In this document: positions 43,109 to 52,002 of the stretch, in pieces
Position numbering within the stretch: position 1 is the stretch's first letter
How the letters are laid out: every line of letters begins with the position of its first letter
NCBI RefSeq assembly: GCF_052055585.1
Contig: NZ_CP170485.1
Coordinates: 2,976,001-3,040,000, forward strand
DNA length: 64,000 nt
Origin: Oceanicaulis sp052055585
GTDB lineage: Bacteria; Pseudomonadota; Alphaproteobacteria; Caulobacterales; Maricaulaceae
Direction of reading: 5' to 3'
Translations under genes and position numbers: made by a program
The notes under the pieces: model-generated
Told to the model about the DNA's origin: nothing
Database searches by the model: none
The model's input: only the letters and a program-made list of their open reading frames with translations

Positions 43109-44431
43109 TCAGGTGTTCATGGAGTCGTAGAACTCGGCGTTGTTCTTGGTTTCCTTCAGTTTGGAAAGCAGGAACTCGATCGCGTCCTGAGTGCCCATCG
43201 GGTTGAGGATCCGGCGCAGGACATAGGTCTTCTGCAGATCCTGACGCGGCACCAGAAGCTCTTCTTTCCGGGTGCCCGACTTGAGAATGTCGATGGCCGG
43301 GAAGACGCGCTTGTCGGCGACCTTGCGGTCCAGAATGATCTCGGAGTTGCCGGTACCCTTGAACTCTTCAAAGATCACCTCGTCCATGCGCGAGCCGGTA
43401 TCGATCAGCGCGGTCGAGATGATGGTCAGGCTGCCGCCTTCCTCGATATTCCGCGCGGCACCGAAAAAGCGCTTGGGACGTTGCAGGGCGTTGGCGTCCA
43501 CACCGCCGGTCAGCACCTTGCCGGAGCTGGGCACCACGGTGTTGTAAGCGCGGCCCAGACGCGTGATGGAATCGAGCAGAATGACCACATCGCGCTTGTG
43601 TTCAACGAGGCGCTTGGCCTTCTCGATCACCATTTCAGCCACCTGGACGTGACGCGTCGCCGGCTCGTCAAAGGTGGAGGCCACGACCTCGCCCTTCACC
43701 GTGCGCTGCATGTCGGTCACTTCTTCAGGACGCTCGTCGATGAGCAGCACCATCAGATAGCATTCAGGGTGATTGGTCTCGATGGCGTGGGCGACGTTCT
43801 GCATCAGAACCGTCTTACCGGTCCGCGGCGGCGCCACGATCAGGGCGCGCTGACCCTTGCCCAGCGGCGACACGATGTCGATGACCCGGCCCGACCGGTC
43901 TTTCTTGGTCGGATCCTGGATTTCCATGTTGAACCGCTCATCGGGATAGAGCGGGGTCAGGTTATCGAAGTGAACCTTGTGGCGGGATTTCTCCGGCTCC
44001 TCGAAATTGATCGAAGAGACCTTCAGAAGCGCGAAATAGCGCTCATTGTCCCGCGGCGCGCGGATTTCGCCTTCGACCGTGTCGCCCGTGCGCAGGCCAA
44101 AGCGGCGGATCTGGCTGGGGGAGACATAGATGTCGTCCGGGCCCGGCAGATAGTTGGATTCCGGCGCGCGCAGGAAGCCGAAGCCATCCTGCAGCACTTC
44201 CAGCGTCCCGCCACCGGAGATTTCCGCGCCCTCATCGGCCAGGGCCTTGAGGATAGCGAACATCATGCCCTGCTTGCGCAGCGAGGAGGCGTTTTCGATA
44301 TCAAGGCTTTCAGCCAGCTCCACCAGCTCGGCGGGCGACTTTTCCTTCAGTTCCTGAAGCGACATGCGACGGGTCGAAACCGGATTGGAGTCGCGGCCAT
44401 CCTGCGGCTCGGTTTCAGGGGTATCAGTCAT
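43109..44431 (-). CDS. rho: Transcription termination factor Rho
   Basis: Rho is the RNA-dependent helicase ATPase that ends transcripts. The 440-residue protein has the N-terminal helical and cold-shock RNA-binding domain (DGFGFLRAPESNYLPGPDDI), the P-loop ALIVAPPRTGKTVLMQ, the MVLLIDERPEEVTDMQR Walker B region, and the R-loop. In Caulobacter relatives rho lies close to the hem genes at the origin. The upstream 229-bp gap has a long hairpin and presumably the promoter. Confidence 0.97.
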   Translation of the reverse strand: MTDTPETEPQDGRDSNPVSTRRMSLQELKEKSPAELVELAESLDIENASSLRKQGMMFAILKALADEGAEISGGGTLEVLQDGFGFLRAPESNYLPGPDDIYVSPSQIRRFGLRTGDTVEGEIRAPRDNERYFALLKVSSINFEEPEKSRHKVHFDNLTPLYPDERFNMEIQDPTKKDRSGRVIDIVSPLGKGQRALIVAPPRTGKTVLMQNVAHAIETNHPECYLMVLLIDERPEEVTDMQRTVKGEVVASTFDEPATRHVQVAEMVIEKAKRLVEHKRDVVILLDSITRLGRAYNTVVPSSGKVLTGGVDANALQRPKRFFGAARNIEEGGSLTIISTALIDTGSRMDEVIFEEFKGTGNSEIILDRKVADKRVFPAIDILKSGTRKEELLVPRQDLQKTYVLRRILNPMGTQDAIEFLLSKLKETKNNAEFYDSMNT

Positions 44432-44587
44432 GAGTTTCTCAGACAGCTTGGTTCACAAGGCCTGATCTGTTCAGGCCCTGGTGAACACCAGACGACGAAC
44501 TGCGCCAGCCCCGGCGCGGATCGACTATGGAATTGGGTGGTAGCCCGGGCGCTGTCAGACGATGACGTCGGCGCGGCCCGCAGCCAA

Positions 44588-44618
44588 TTGGAGGGATCCT
44601 TATCAAGGAGTCCTCCAA
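44588..44618. repeat. Long imperfect hairpin between hemJ and rho
   Basis: Outer arms TTGGAGG/CCTCCAA and inner arms TCCTT/AAGGA form one extended stem with a 2-by-2 internal mismatch and a 3-base loop. It lies 42 bases after the hemJ stop and about 157 bases before rho. There is no T-run. The rest of the 229-bp gap holds no other gene. Confidence 0.6.
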
Positions 44619-44660
44619 TCCCTGCCACGCACTGCGCTCAAGGTCAATGATTTTCGAGGC

Positions 44661-45116
44661 TCAGAACGGCTTAACGACAGCCAGAAGCACGATGAAGATG
44701 ACCAGAATGGCCGGGCCTTCATTCATGATCCGCCAGAACTTCTCCGTGCGCGGACGCTCGCCCTTGGCGAACTTCTTGGCGCTCGCGGCGTAAAACCCGT
44801 GAATGCCGGACATCAACAGCACCAGCAGCAGCTTGAAATGGAACCAGCCCTGACTGAACAGCGTCGGATTTGCCATGATCATGGTGACCGCCAGAAGCCA
44901 GACCGCAATCATCGCCGGATTGACGATGATTTTCAGAAGATTGCGCTCCTGGATCAAAAGCGCGCCCTCCAGCTCTCCACCCGCCACAGACTGATGGTGA
45001 TAGACGAACAGACGCGGCAGATAGAGCATCCCCGCCATCCAGAAAATCACCGCAATGATGTGAAGCCCCTTGATGACCAGATAGCCAATGGAGCCGGGCA
45101 GAAGAAAATCAATCAT
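44661..45116 (-). CDS. hemJ: Protoporphyrinogen IX oxidase HemJ
   Basis: The 151-residue membrane protein has four predicted helices and the HemJ signatures KGLHIIAVIFWMAGMLYLPR (with the conserved His) and GWFHFKLLLVLLMSGIHGFY. It oxidises protoporphyrinogen to protoporphyrin in bacteria lacking HemG/HemY. It overlaps hemH by 4 bp, the next enzyme in the pathway. Confidence 0.93.
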   Translation of the reverse strand: MIDFLLPGSIGYLVIKGLHIIAVIFWMAGMLYLPRLFVYHHQSVAGGELEGALLIQERNLLKIIVNPAMIAVWLLAVTMIMANPTLFSQGWFHFKLLLVLLMSGIHGFYAASAKKFAKGERPRTEKFWRIMNEGPAILVIFIVLLAVVKPF

Positions 45117-46174
45117 GCAGCATCATCCTTGAATGCCATGCCCGCTTCCCGGCATGGGCAGCGGCCGAATTTGGCCGGGCAAATCGGTTGGTCTTGCGGC
45201 GGCTTGAGGCCAGTCCCGCCAGTAAGCGCATCCACCGTCAACCCGGCCAGCGCCGCGATGAAGTCCGGATGATCCCCCAGCGCCGGAACACGATCATAGC
45301 CTTTCGCGCCATGCTCGCGCGCCAGATCGCCATATTCCTCATCGAGCTCGACCAGCGTCTCGATATGCTCGGAGACAAAAGCGATCGGGGTAAGGATGAT
45401 GTGCTTGCCCTCCTGGCAGGCGCGCTCGATGGCCTCTTCGGTGGACGGTCCGATCCATTTGAGGGGGCCCACGCGGGACTGATAGCAGATCTCATGGTTC
45501 TTCAGGGCTTCAGGCAGGCGCGCATTGACCGCGGCCACGGTCTGCTCGACCTGCCATTGATAGCTGTCGCCTTTTTCGACCACGACTTCGGGCAAGCCAT
45601 GCGCCGAATAGAGCACCCGCGCCGTTTCGGGTTTGCCGGCCTTCTCCCACTCCGCCTCGATCAGACGGGCATGGGCGGCGATAAAGTCCGCCTTTTCAGG
45701 ATAACAGCAGATCGCCCGCGCCTCGGGCCCGCCCGCATCCCGCCAGGCCTTGAAGGAGGAGGCGGTCGTCGTCGTGGAAAACTGCGGATAGAGCGGCAAA
45801 AGCACAATCTCGTCAGGTGCATAGGCTTTCACAGCCTTTACCGCTTCATCCACAAAGGGGTGCCAGTAGCGCATGGCGAGAAAGCACCGCACCTCGTCGT
45901 CTGCGCCCAGACGCGCCTGCAGCGCCGTAGTCAGCGCCTGCGCCTGTTTCTCGGTTTCAGGCACGATCGGCGAGCCGCCGCCCATCTTGGCGTAATTGAC
46001 GGTCGCTTCCCGGGTGCGCGTGGTCGAGATCAGCCAGGCCAGAAACTCCCGGATCGGGCCGGGCGCGCCAATGATCGCGGGATCGCGAAACAGATTGCGC
46101 AGGAAGGGGCGCACATTCTCGGGCCTGTCCGGCCCGCCCAGATTGAACAGCACCACTGCAATGCGCCGCGCCAT
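45113..46174 (-). CDS. hemH: Ferrochelatase
   Basis: The 353-residue enzyme inserts Fe2+ into protoporphyrin IX. It shows LFNLGGPDRPENVRPFLRNL, LPLYPQFSTTTTASS (with the metal-site region), LYSAHGLPEVVVEKGDSY (His-containing), and PIAFVSEHIETLVELDEEY. The C-terminal ten residues include PAKFGRCPC, cysteines that in some ferrochelatases bind a cluster. It follows hemE by 39 bp. Confidence 0.95.
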   Translation of the reverse strand: MARRIAVVLFNLGGPDRPENVRPFLRNLFRDPAIIGAPGPIREFLAWLISTTRTREATVNYAKMGGGSPIVPETEKQAQALTTALQARLGADDEVRCFLAMRYWHPFVDEAVKAVKAYAPDEIVLLPLYPQFSTTTTASSFKAWRDAGGPEARAICCYPEKADFIAAHARLIEAEWEKAGKPETARVLYSAHGLPEVVVEKGDSYQWQVEQTVAAVNARLPEALKNHEICYQSRVGPLKWIGPSTEEAIERACQEGKHIILTPIAFVSEHIETLVELDEEYGDLAREHGAKGYDRVPALGDHPDFIAALAGLTVDALTGGTGLKPPQDQPICPAKFGRCPCREAGMAFKDDAA

Positions 46175-46213
46175 GCCTCAACTCCTGTGTGAAACCGGAT
46201 ACGCCAGAGAGAT

Positions 46214-47251
46214 TTAAGCCTTGAACGCCCGCACACGCTCAATCAAGCGCGTGACGTTTTCAGGCGGCGTATCCAGATGAATGCCATGTCCGAGATTGAA
46301 GACATAGGGCCGACCCGCCCAGGCGGAAAGGAGGCGATCAATCTCTGAATCCAGCATCTCCCCGCCCGCGCGCAGCACAGCCGGGTCAAGTTGGCCCTGA
46401 AGCGGCAGATCCCTGGGGAAGGCCTCACGCGCCCAGTTTGTATCCAGCCCATGATCGAGCGCCAGACACTGAATGCCGGTCTCCTTCGCGTAGCGTACCG
46501 CCTGAGGCCCGGCCCCGCGCGGGAAGCCGATCACCGGCAAGGTCACGCCCATCTGGCGCAAGCGATCAATGATCAGCTTGGTCGGACGGATCACCACCCG
46601 GTCAAACAGCGGGTCCGGCAGGCCCTCCGCCCAGGAATCAAACAGTTTGAGCGCATTCGCGCCCGCATCGGCCTGCGCCTTGAGATACTGCGCACTGGCT
46701 TCAGCCAGAAGGTTCAGGAGCGCGTCAAACGCCTCAGGCTGGGTCCAGGCGAGCGTGCGGGCGTTGATCCGGTCCTTGGACCCACCGCCCTCAATCATGT
46801 AGGTGGCGACCGTCCAGGGTGAGCCGGCGAAGCCAATCAGAGAGCAGGTCTCCGGCAAGCCTGCGCGAACCTTGCGAATGGTATCGCTGACGGGTCTGAG
46901 AACTTCATTGGCTCTCTCGACAGACAGCGCCCCCAGATTTTCAAGCGCCAGGGGTTCAAGCTTGGGCCCTTCGCCTTTCTCAAACCACACTTTCTGACCA
47001 AGCCCGTAAGGGATCAAAAGGATGTCGGCAAAGACGATGGAGGCGTCAAAGCCATAACGGCGAATGGGCTGGAGCGTGACTTCAGCGGCAGCGTCAGAGT
47101 TCAGACAGAAATTGATGAAGTCCGGCTGGCTGGCGCGCACTTCGCGATATTCAGGCAGATAGCGACCGGCCTGCCGCATCAGCCAGATCGGCGGCGGAGA
47201 GACGGTCTCGCCGGCAAGGGCGCGCAGGAAGGGCTGGTTCTGATCAGTCAT
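46214..47251 (-). CDS. hemE: Uroporphyrinogen decarboxylase
   Basis: HemE decarboxylates uroporphyrinogen III to coproporphyrinogen III. The 345-residue protein has the signature PPIWLMRQAGRYLPEYRE, LIPYGLGQKVWFEKGEGP, and GFAGSPWTVATYMIEGGGSK. It is the gene immediately left of the origin in Caulobacter relatives, and it reads away from it. Confidence 0.97.
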   Translation of the reverse strand: MTDQNQPFLRALAGETVSPPPIWLMRQAGRYLPEYREVRASQPDFINFCLNSDAAAEVTLQPIRRYGFDASIVFADILLIPYGLGQKVWFEKGEGPKLEPLALENLGALSVERANEVLRPVSDTIRKVRAGLPETCSLIGFAGSPWTVATYMIEGGGSKDRINARTLAWTQPEAFDALLNLLAEASAQYLKAQADAGANALKLFDSWAEGLPDPLFDRVVIRPTKLIIDRLRQMGVTLPVIGFPRGAGPQAVRYAKETGIQCLALDHGLDTNWAREAFPRDLPLQGQLDPAVLRAGGEMLDSEIDRLLSAWAGRPYVFNLGHGIHLDTPPENVTRLIERVRAFKA

Positions 47252-47744
47252 CGATAGCTCTCGTCAGCGCCGGGGTTTGAGGGTTTTCCCCGGACAGGTC
47301 AGACCCGGTCATACCGTTCTTTTTCATTGAATGAAAAGAAGGGGTGATAGTAGAGGCGCCCATAACGTGGATAACTGCGACGCTTCACCGCTGGCGCCGG
47401 ATATCCACACCCTGTGAAAGCCGGTCATCCACGGTCTGACTTTTGTATCAGAATGGGACGTTAACCCATTTTTTACCTTCGTTAACCGTGGCCTAGCGAA
47501 GTGTGTCGCGAAAGATCGGTCTAAAACCGAGAAAATGACTCAGGCAATTGTCGACAGATCGGCGCTCTGACGCCGCCTGTTTATTCCCGTTTGTGAATGT
47601 GTGGGCGCCGATTGGGCGCCAATCGGGACCGGCTCTGTGTTCTGTCCCCGGACCGGGCTGAATCGTGGACAAGCAGACAGGGTTATTCACAGCTTGCGCG
47701 CACTGGGCTACCGATGGGGGATGAAAACGCTCAAGGAGCCGCGC
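47252..47744. other. Probable chromosomal replication origin (ori)
   Basis: This 493-bp non-coding gap between hemE and ppsR is where the Caulobacter origin lies. Near-consensus DnaA boxes (8 of 9) are CGTGGATAA at 47366-47374, ATATCCACA at 47401-47409 and TTATTCACA at 47683-47691. Weaker ones (7 of 9) are TCATCCACG at 47425-47433 and CGTGGACAA at 47664-47672. An AT-rich stretch with a CtrA-like site is at 47461-47487 and an AT-rich near-palindrome at 47317-47340. hemE and ppsR diverge from it, and genes on both sides read mainly away. No replication test was possible. Confidence 0.85.
47461..47487. promoter_or_regulatory. CtrA-like binding site(s) in the origin
   Basis: TTAA-N7-TTTA at 47461-47475 and a further TTAACC at 47482-47487, 21 bp on (two helical turns). 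CtrA represses initiation at the Caulobacter origin by binding TTAA-N7-TTAA sites. The match here is near, not exact. Confidence 0.5.
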
Positions 47745-48578
47745 ATGCCCCGGTCCGCTGACATCAGCATCTATTTTCATGTGCATATGATCTCGGACTC
47801 TACGGGTGAGACCCTGATGGAGGTGATGCGCGCTTCGGTCGCCCAGTTCCAGAATGTGCTGCCGATCGAGCATTTGTATGCGTTGGTGCGGTCGCCAAGA
47901 CAGCTGGAGCGCGCGCTTGAGCATATCAAGGCCTATCCGGGCATTGTCATGTTCACGCTGGTCAATGCCGAGCTGCGTCGCGATCTCGAAGACGCCTGCG
48001 CGTCCATGGGCATGCCGGCGCTGGCGGTGCTTGATCCCATTCAGGCCACGATGTCGAGCTATCTGGGCGCGCCGGTCCAGGGTAAGGCGGGCGCCCAGCG
48101 GGTTCTGGATGCGGATTATTATCGCCGGATCGAGGCGATGAACTATTCCATGGCCCATGATGATGGGCAGGGCGATGATCTGGCCAGCGCGGATGTGATC
48201 CTTCTGGGGATTTCGCGCACGTCCAAGACCCCGACCAGCATCTATCTGGGCCATCGCGGTGTGCGCACCGCCAACATTCCGCTGGTGCCGGGCGCGCCCT
48301 TGCCTGAAATCCTCTACCGGCTGAAAAAACCCCTGATCGTGGGGCTGACCGCCTCGCCTGAACGCATCGTCCAGATCCGGCGCAATCGCTTGCTGAATCT
48401 GAAGGAGGACCGCTCCACAGAATATGTGGATGAGGAAGCCGTGAAAGAGGAAATCATTCACGCCAAGCGTCTGTTTGCCCGCTATAACTGGCCCTCCATC
48501 GACGTCACGCGACGCTCGATTGAAGAGACCGCGGCGAAGGTTCTGAACCTTCTCCAGGAGCATAAATCCAAATTCTAG
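47745..48578 (+). CDS. ppsR: Pyruvate, phosphate dikinase regulatory protein (kinase/phosphorylase, DUF299)
   Basis: The start is the ATG at 47745 (MPRSADISIYFHVHMISDSTG) with CAAGGAG 6 bases upstream, giving 277 residues; a frame to 47601 lies inside the origin region. It has SDSTGET at the N-terminus, the P-loop-like GISRTSKTPTSIYLG, and a conserved basic C-terminal region. It controls PEP-forming enzymes by phosphorylation/dephosphorylation. It is the first gene right of the origin, as in Caulobacter. Confidence 0.93.
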   Translation: MPRSADISIYFHVHMISDSTGETLMEVMRASVAQFQNVLPIEHLYALVRSPRQLERALEHIKAYPGIVMFTLVNAELRRDLEDACASMGMPALAVLDPIQATMSSYLGAPVQGKAGAQRVLDADYYRRIEAMNYSMAHDDGQGDDLASADVILLGISRTSKTPTSIYLGHRGVRTANIPLVPGAPLPEILYRLKKPLIVGLTASPERIVQIRRNRLLNLKEDRSTEYVDEEAVKEEIIHAKRLFARYNWPSIDVTRRSIEETAAKVLNLLQEHKSKF

Positions 48579-48587
48579 AGCCTTGTC

Positions 48588-49172
48588 ATGAGCTTCATCC
48601 TTGCCTCGGGTTCGGCGTCTCGCCGCGCCATTCTTGAAAACGCCCATGTCGAGTTCGAGGTGGATCCCGCCGATATCGATGAAGGCGCCGTCAAGGACAG
48701 CTTTTCCGGGGATCCGGCGGCGCTGGCGCTGAAACTGGCGGAACTGAAAGCGCTTGAGGTGTCAAACCGTCGTTCGGGCGCGCTGGTGCTGGGCTCTGAT
48801 CAGGTGCTCGAATTTGACGGTGCGGCCTATGACAAGGCTCGCTCGGTCAAGGAAGCGGAAGACCGTTTGCGTCAGTTGCGCGGGCAAACCCATTACCTGC
48901 AAGGCGGGATCGCCTTTGCGCGGGATGGCGAGATTGTCTGGCGGCATCAGGCGACATCCATGCTGGTGATGCGGGATTTCTCGGACGCGTTCCTGGCTGA
49001 TTATCTTGAAAACGCTGGCGATATCCTTACCAAGGGTGTGGGCTGCTATGCCTTTGAAGGTCTGGGCGCGCAATTGTTTGAACGCACTGAGGGCGATTAC
49101 TACGCCATTCTGGGCCTGTCCCTGATCCCCGTGCTTGGCGCCTTGCGTGAGCATGGCGTGCTGGCGGGTTGA
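48588..49172 (+). CDS. Maf family nucleotide pyrophosphatase
   Basis: The 194-residue protein opens with the Maf signature FILASGSASRRAILENAHVE, has the active-site region VLGSDQVLEFDG and the C-terminal YFA-type ending EGDYYAILGLSLIPVLGALR. Maf proteins hydrolyse non-canonical nucleoside triphosphates. It starts 9 bp after ppsR and precedes aroE by 4 bp. Confidence 0.92.
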   Translation: MSFILASGSASRRAILENAHVEFEVDPADIDEGAVKDSFSGDPAALALKLAELKALEVSNRRSGALVLGSDQVLEFDGAAYDKARSVKEAEDRLRQLRGQTHYLQGGIAFARDGEIVWRHQATSMLVMRDFSDAFLADYLENAGDILTKGVGCYAFEGLGAQLFERTEGDYYAILGLSLIPVLGALREHGVLAG

Positions 49173-49176
49173 GGGT

Positions 49177-50001
49177 ATGGCGAGCGAATGGCCCAAAGCG
49201 GCGGTGGTGGGCTGGCCCGCCAAGCACTCCCTTTCACCGCTGATCATGAAGACCTGGCTTGATGAAACCGGCCAGCCGGGTGATTACGCGATCATTGAAT
49301 GTGAACCCGACGCCTTTGAAGCTGCGGCCCGCGCGCGTTTCAATGCCGGTCTTGTGGGGGTGAATATCACGGTTCCCCACAAGGAAACGGCGCTGAAAAT
49401 CGCTGATACGGCCTCTGACGCCGCCCGCGCTATCGGCGCGGCGAATGTGCTGATCTGGCGCGAAGGCCGGATCGAGGCGGACAATACCGACCATGTGGGG
49501 ATCGCCCGCGCACTTGAATCAGATTCAGGTTTTGGGCCGGCGGTGCTGATTGGCGCCGGGGGCGCCGCGCGCGCCGCGCTTTACCATCTCAAGGCTCAGG
49601 ATCGGGAGGTCCGTATCCTCAACCGCAGCCGGGATCGCGCCGAGGCACTGGCGGATGAATTTGGACTATCCGCACACATTCAGACGCTTGATGATGCCTC
49701 CGCCTTTGAAGGCGCCCGGCTTGTGATCAACGCCACCTCGCTGGGGATGACCGGCCAACCGGCTTTAGAGGTTGATTTGTCAGGCACGGCCGAAGACGCG
49801 CTGGTGTTTGATATGGTCTATTCACCGCTAAAGACCGGGCTGCTGATGCAGGCCGAGCGTCTGGGACGACGTACGGCGGACGGGCTGATCATGCTGGTGG
49901 GACAGGCGCGACCGGCCTTTGCGCGCTTCTTCGGCGCGCCGGCGCCGGACCATGACGGGGTCCGGCATGGCCTGCTGGCCGAGCTGGAGCATCGTTCATG
50001 A
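49177..50001 (+). CDS. aroE: Shikimate dehydrogenase
   Basis: The start is the ATG at 49177 with GAGGG close before it, giving 274 residues. The substrate half has AVVGWPAKHSLSPLIMKTWL and the catalytic Lys in VNITVPHKETA and Asp in NTDHVGI. The NADP half has VLIGAGGAARAALYHLK and LNRSRDRAEALA. It reduces 3-dehydroshikimate. It overlaps coaE by 4 bp. Confidence 0.95.
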   Translation: MASEWPKAAVVGWPAKHSLSPLIMKTWLDETGQPGDYAIIECEPDAFEAAARARFNAGLVGVNITVPHKETALKIADTASDAARAIGAANVLIWREGRIEADNTDHVGIARALESDSGFGPAVLIGAGGAARAALYHLKAQDREVRILNRSRDRAEALADEFGLSAHIQTLDDASAFEGARLVINATSLGMTGQPALEVDLSGTAEDALVFDMVYSPLKTGLLMQAERLGRRTADGLIMLVGQARPAFARFFGAPAPDHDGVRHGLLAELEHRS

Positions 50002-50603
50002 TCATTCTTGGTCTCACTGGCTCCATCGGCATGGGCAAGTCCACCACCGCAAACCTGTTCAAGGAAGAAGGCGTGCCGGTGTTTGACGCGGACGCCGCCG
50101 TCGCCGGTATGTATCAGCCGGGCGGTGAGGCCGTGCCCCTGATCGAACACGCCTTTCCCGGTTGCACCAGCGAGGCGGGGGGTGTGGATCGCGCCGCGCT
50201 GACCGCCGCCCTGCAGGCGGACCCGTCAAAGTTCGAGACCCTGAACGCCATTGTTCACCCGCTGGTGGGCGCGGCGCGGCGGCGCTTCTTCTCTGAGGCG
50301 GAACAGGCGAACGCGCCCATGGTGGTGCTGGATGTTCCGCTGCTCTTTGAGACCGGCCAGCATGATCAGGTGCATCATGTGGTGGTGGTTTCCGCGCCCG
50401 AAGCAGTCCAGCGTGAGCGGGTCCTGGCCCGGCCGGGCATGAGCGTGGACAAGTTTGAAGCCATCCTCGCGCGCCAGACGCCGGATGCGGACAAGCGCGC
50501 CCGGGCTGATCATGTCATCGACACCAGCCAGGGTGTGGACCATGCCCGCGCGCAGGTGCGGGCGCTTCTGGAAGAATTGAAGTTGAGCGGGGATACGCGG
50601 TGA
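49998..50603 (+). CDS. coaE: Dephospho-CoA kinase
   Basis: The 201-residue kinase has the P-loop LTGSIGMGKSTTANLF, FDADAAVAGMY, and the CoaE lid LVVLDVPLLFETG-type stretch (here VVLDVPLLFETGQHDQVHH) with HHVVVVSAPEAVQRERVLAR. It makes CoA from dephospho-CoA. It overlaps dnaQ by 4 bp. Confidence 0.95.
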   Translation: MIILGLTGSIGMGKSTTANLFKEEGVPVFDADAAVAGMYQPGGEAVPLIEHAFPGCTSEAGGVDRAALTAALQADPSKFETLNAIVHPLVGAARRRFFSEAEQANAPMVVLDVPLLFETGQHDQVHHVVVVSAPEAVQRERVLARPGMSVDKFEAILARQTPDADKRARADHVIDTSQGVDHARAQVRALLEELKLSGDTR

Positions 50604-51313
50604 GCAAGCGCGAGATCATTTTCGATACCGAGACCACCGGCCTTGATCCGCGCGGCGGCGACCGCGTCACAGAGATCGGCTGTGTTGAGGTGATCGACCT
50701 GATCCCCACGGGCAAGGATCTGCGCATCCTGATCAATCCCGAGCGCGACATTCCCGCTGAAGTGACGGCGGTGACCGGGCACACCTGGGAAATGCTCAAG
50801 GACGAGCCGAAATTTGCTGAAGTGGTCGATCAGTTCCTCGACTTCATCGAGGACTCAACGCTAGTCGCGCACAACGCCATGTTCGATATGGGCTTCATCA
50901 ATATGGAGCTTGAGCGCTGCGGCAAGCCGATCATTCCCAAGGCGCGTTTCATCGATACCGCCGCGATTGCGCGGGAGAAATTCCCCGGTGCGCCGGCCAG
51001 CCTTGATGCCTTGTGCAAGCGCTTTGACGTTTCGCTCGACAGCCGGACCAAGCACGGGGCGCTGATCGACTCCTACCTATTGGCGGAGGTCTATCTCGAG
51101 CTCAATGGCGGACGGGAGCAATCCCTGAGCTTTACGGGCGCGGATGGCGGGGATGGCACGGTGGTCTATCCCACCCGCGCGCCACGACCCAAAGCCCTTT
51201 CCAGCCTGGTCACTGAACAGGAACGGGCCGCCCATGCCGAGTTTATCTCGGAAATGGACGACCCGCTCTGGCAGTCTCTGGGACTGTTGAAGGCTGACGT
51301 ATCAGCTCAATAA
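50600..51313 (+). CDS. dnaQ: DNA polymerase III epsilon subunit (3'-5' exonuclease)
   Basis: The 237-residue protein has the DEDDh exonuclease motifs FDTETTGLDP (Exo I), LVAHNAMFDMGFINMEL (Exo II) and TKHGALIDSYLLAEVYLEL (Exo III with His). A C-terminal tail has the clamp/alpha-binding region. It proofreads during replication. GTG start overlapping the coaE stop. Confidence 0.95.
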   Translation: MSKREIIFDTETTGLDPRGGDRVTEIGCVEVIDLIPTGKDLRILINPERDIPAEVTAVTGHTWEMLKDEPKFAEVVDQFLDFIEDSTLVAHNAMFDMGFINMELERCGKPIIPKARFIDTAAIAREKFPGAPASLDALCKRFDVSLDSRTKHGALIDSYLLAEVYLELNGGREQSLSFTGADGGDGTVVYPTRAPRPKALSSLVTEQERAAHAEFISEMDDPLWQSLGLLKADVSAQ

Positions 51314-51314
51314 T

Positions 51315-51818
51315 CTAGGCGTCGGACGGCGGGGTCGCCGGGGCGCCTTGCTGGGCCTGGGCGCGCTGGGCCGCTTGCTGACGGTAGAGCGCGGCAAAGT
51401 CGACCGGCTCCAGCATCAGCGGCGGGAAGCCGCCATCGCGGGTGGCGTCAGACAGGACGCGACGCGCGAACGGGAAGATCAGGCGCGGGCATTCGATCAG
51501 AAGGAAGGCTTCGCGCGATTGCGGATCCACATTCTGGATCTGGAACAGGCCGGCATAGGTCAGCTCGACGATGAAGACCGGGTTCTGTTCGCGCTGGGCG
51601 CGGGCGCCGATGATCAGCGCGACTTCATACATGTCATTGCCCAGATCGCGCGCCTGAACGTCCACGCTCAGATCGATATTGGGCTGGCCGGCGCCGCGCA
51701 GGCTTTCGGGCGCGCCGGGATTTTCAAATGACAGGTCTTTGACATACTGACCCGCCACACGAATGGCGGGAGGCATCGGCTGGTCGCCGCCTTGCGGCGT
51801 CGCGGGCGCGTCGGTCAT
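51315..51818 (-). CDS. secB: Protein-export chaperone SecB
   Basis: The start is the ATG at 51816-51818 (MTDAPATPQGGDQPMPPAIR), giving 167 residues; the frame runs on to 51926 without conservation. The core has YVKDLSFENPGAPESL, RAQREQNPVFIVELTYAGLF and LIECPRLIFPFARRVLSDATRDGGFPP, split here. SecB holds precursors unfolded for SecA. Its 3' end lies 1 bp past the dnaQ end; it is reversed relative to its origin-right neighbours, as in Caulobacter. Confidence 0.96.
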   Translation of the reverse strand: MTDAPATPQGGDQPMPPAIRVAGQYVKDLSFENPGAPESLRGAGQPNIDLSVDVQARDLGNDMYEVALIIGARAQREQNPVFIVELTYAGLFQIQNVDPQSREAFLLIECPRLIFPFARRVLSDATRDGGFPPLMLEPVDFAALYRQQAAQRAQAQQGAPATPPSDA

Positions 51819-52002
51819 GTTGGTCAACTCAAGCTTTGGTCGGGAGCATGCAACAGCATAAATCCCGCAAACAACTAAGGGTGAAGCGGGGCGGGTAGCA
51901 CGCAGGGGCGCCTGCGGCAAGCGCAACCGCCCGCGTGACGCGGCGGACTTGAACCCCTATATCTGCATAAACACCGCCTACAAATCTTGCGCGAGCGTCT
52001 TT

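Noticed and set aside
47581..47600. TTATTCCCG as another DnaA box in the origin
   Set aside because: Only 6 of 9 positions match, within chance expectation.
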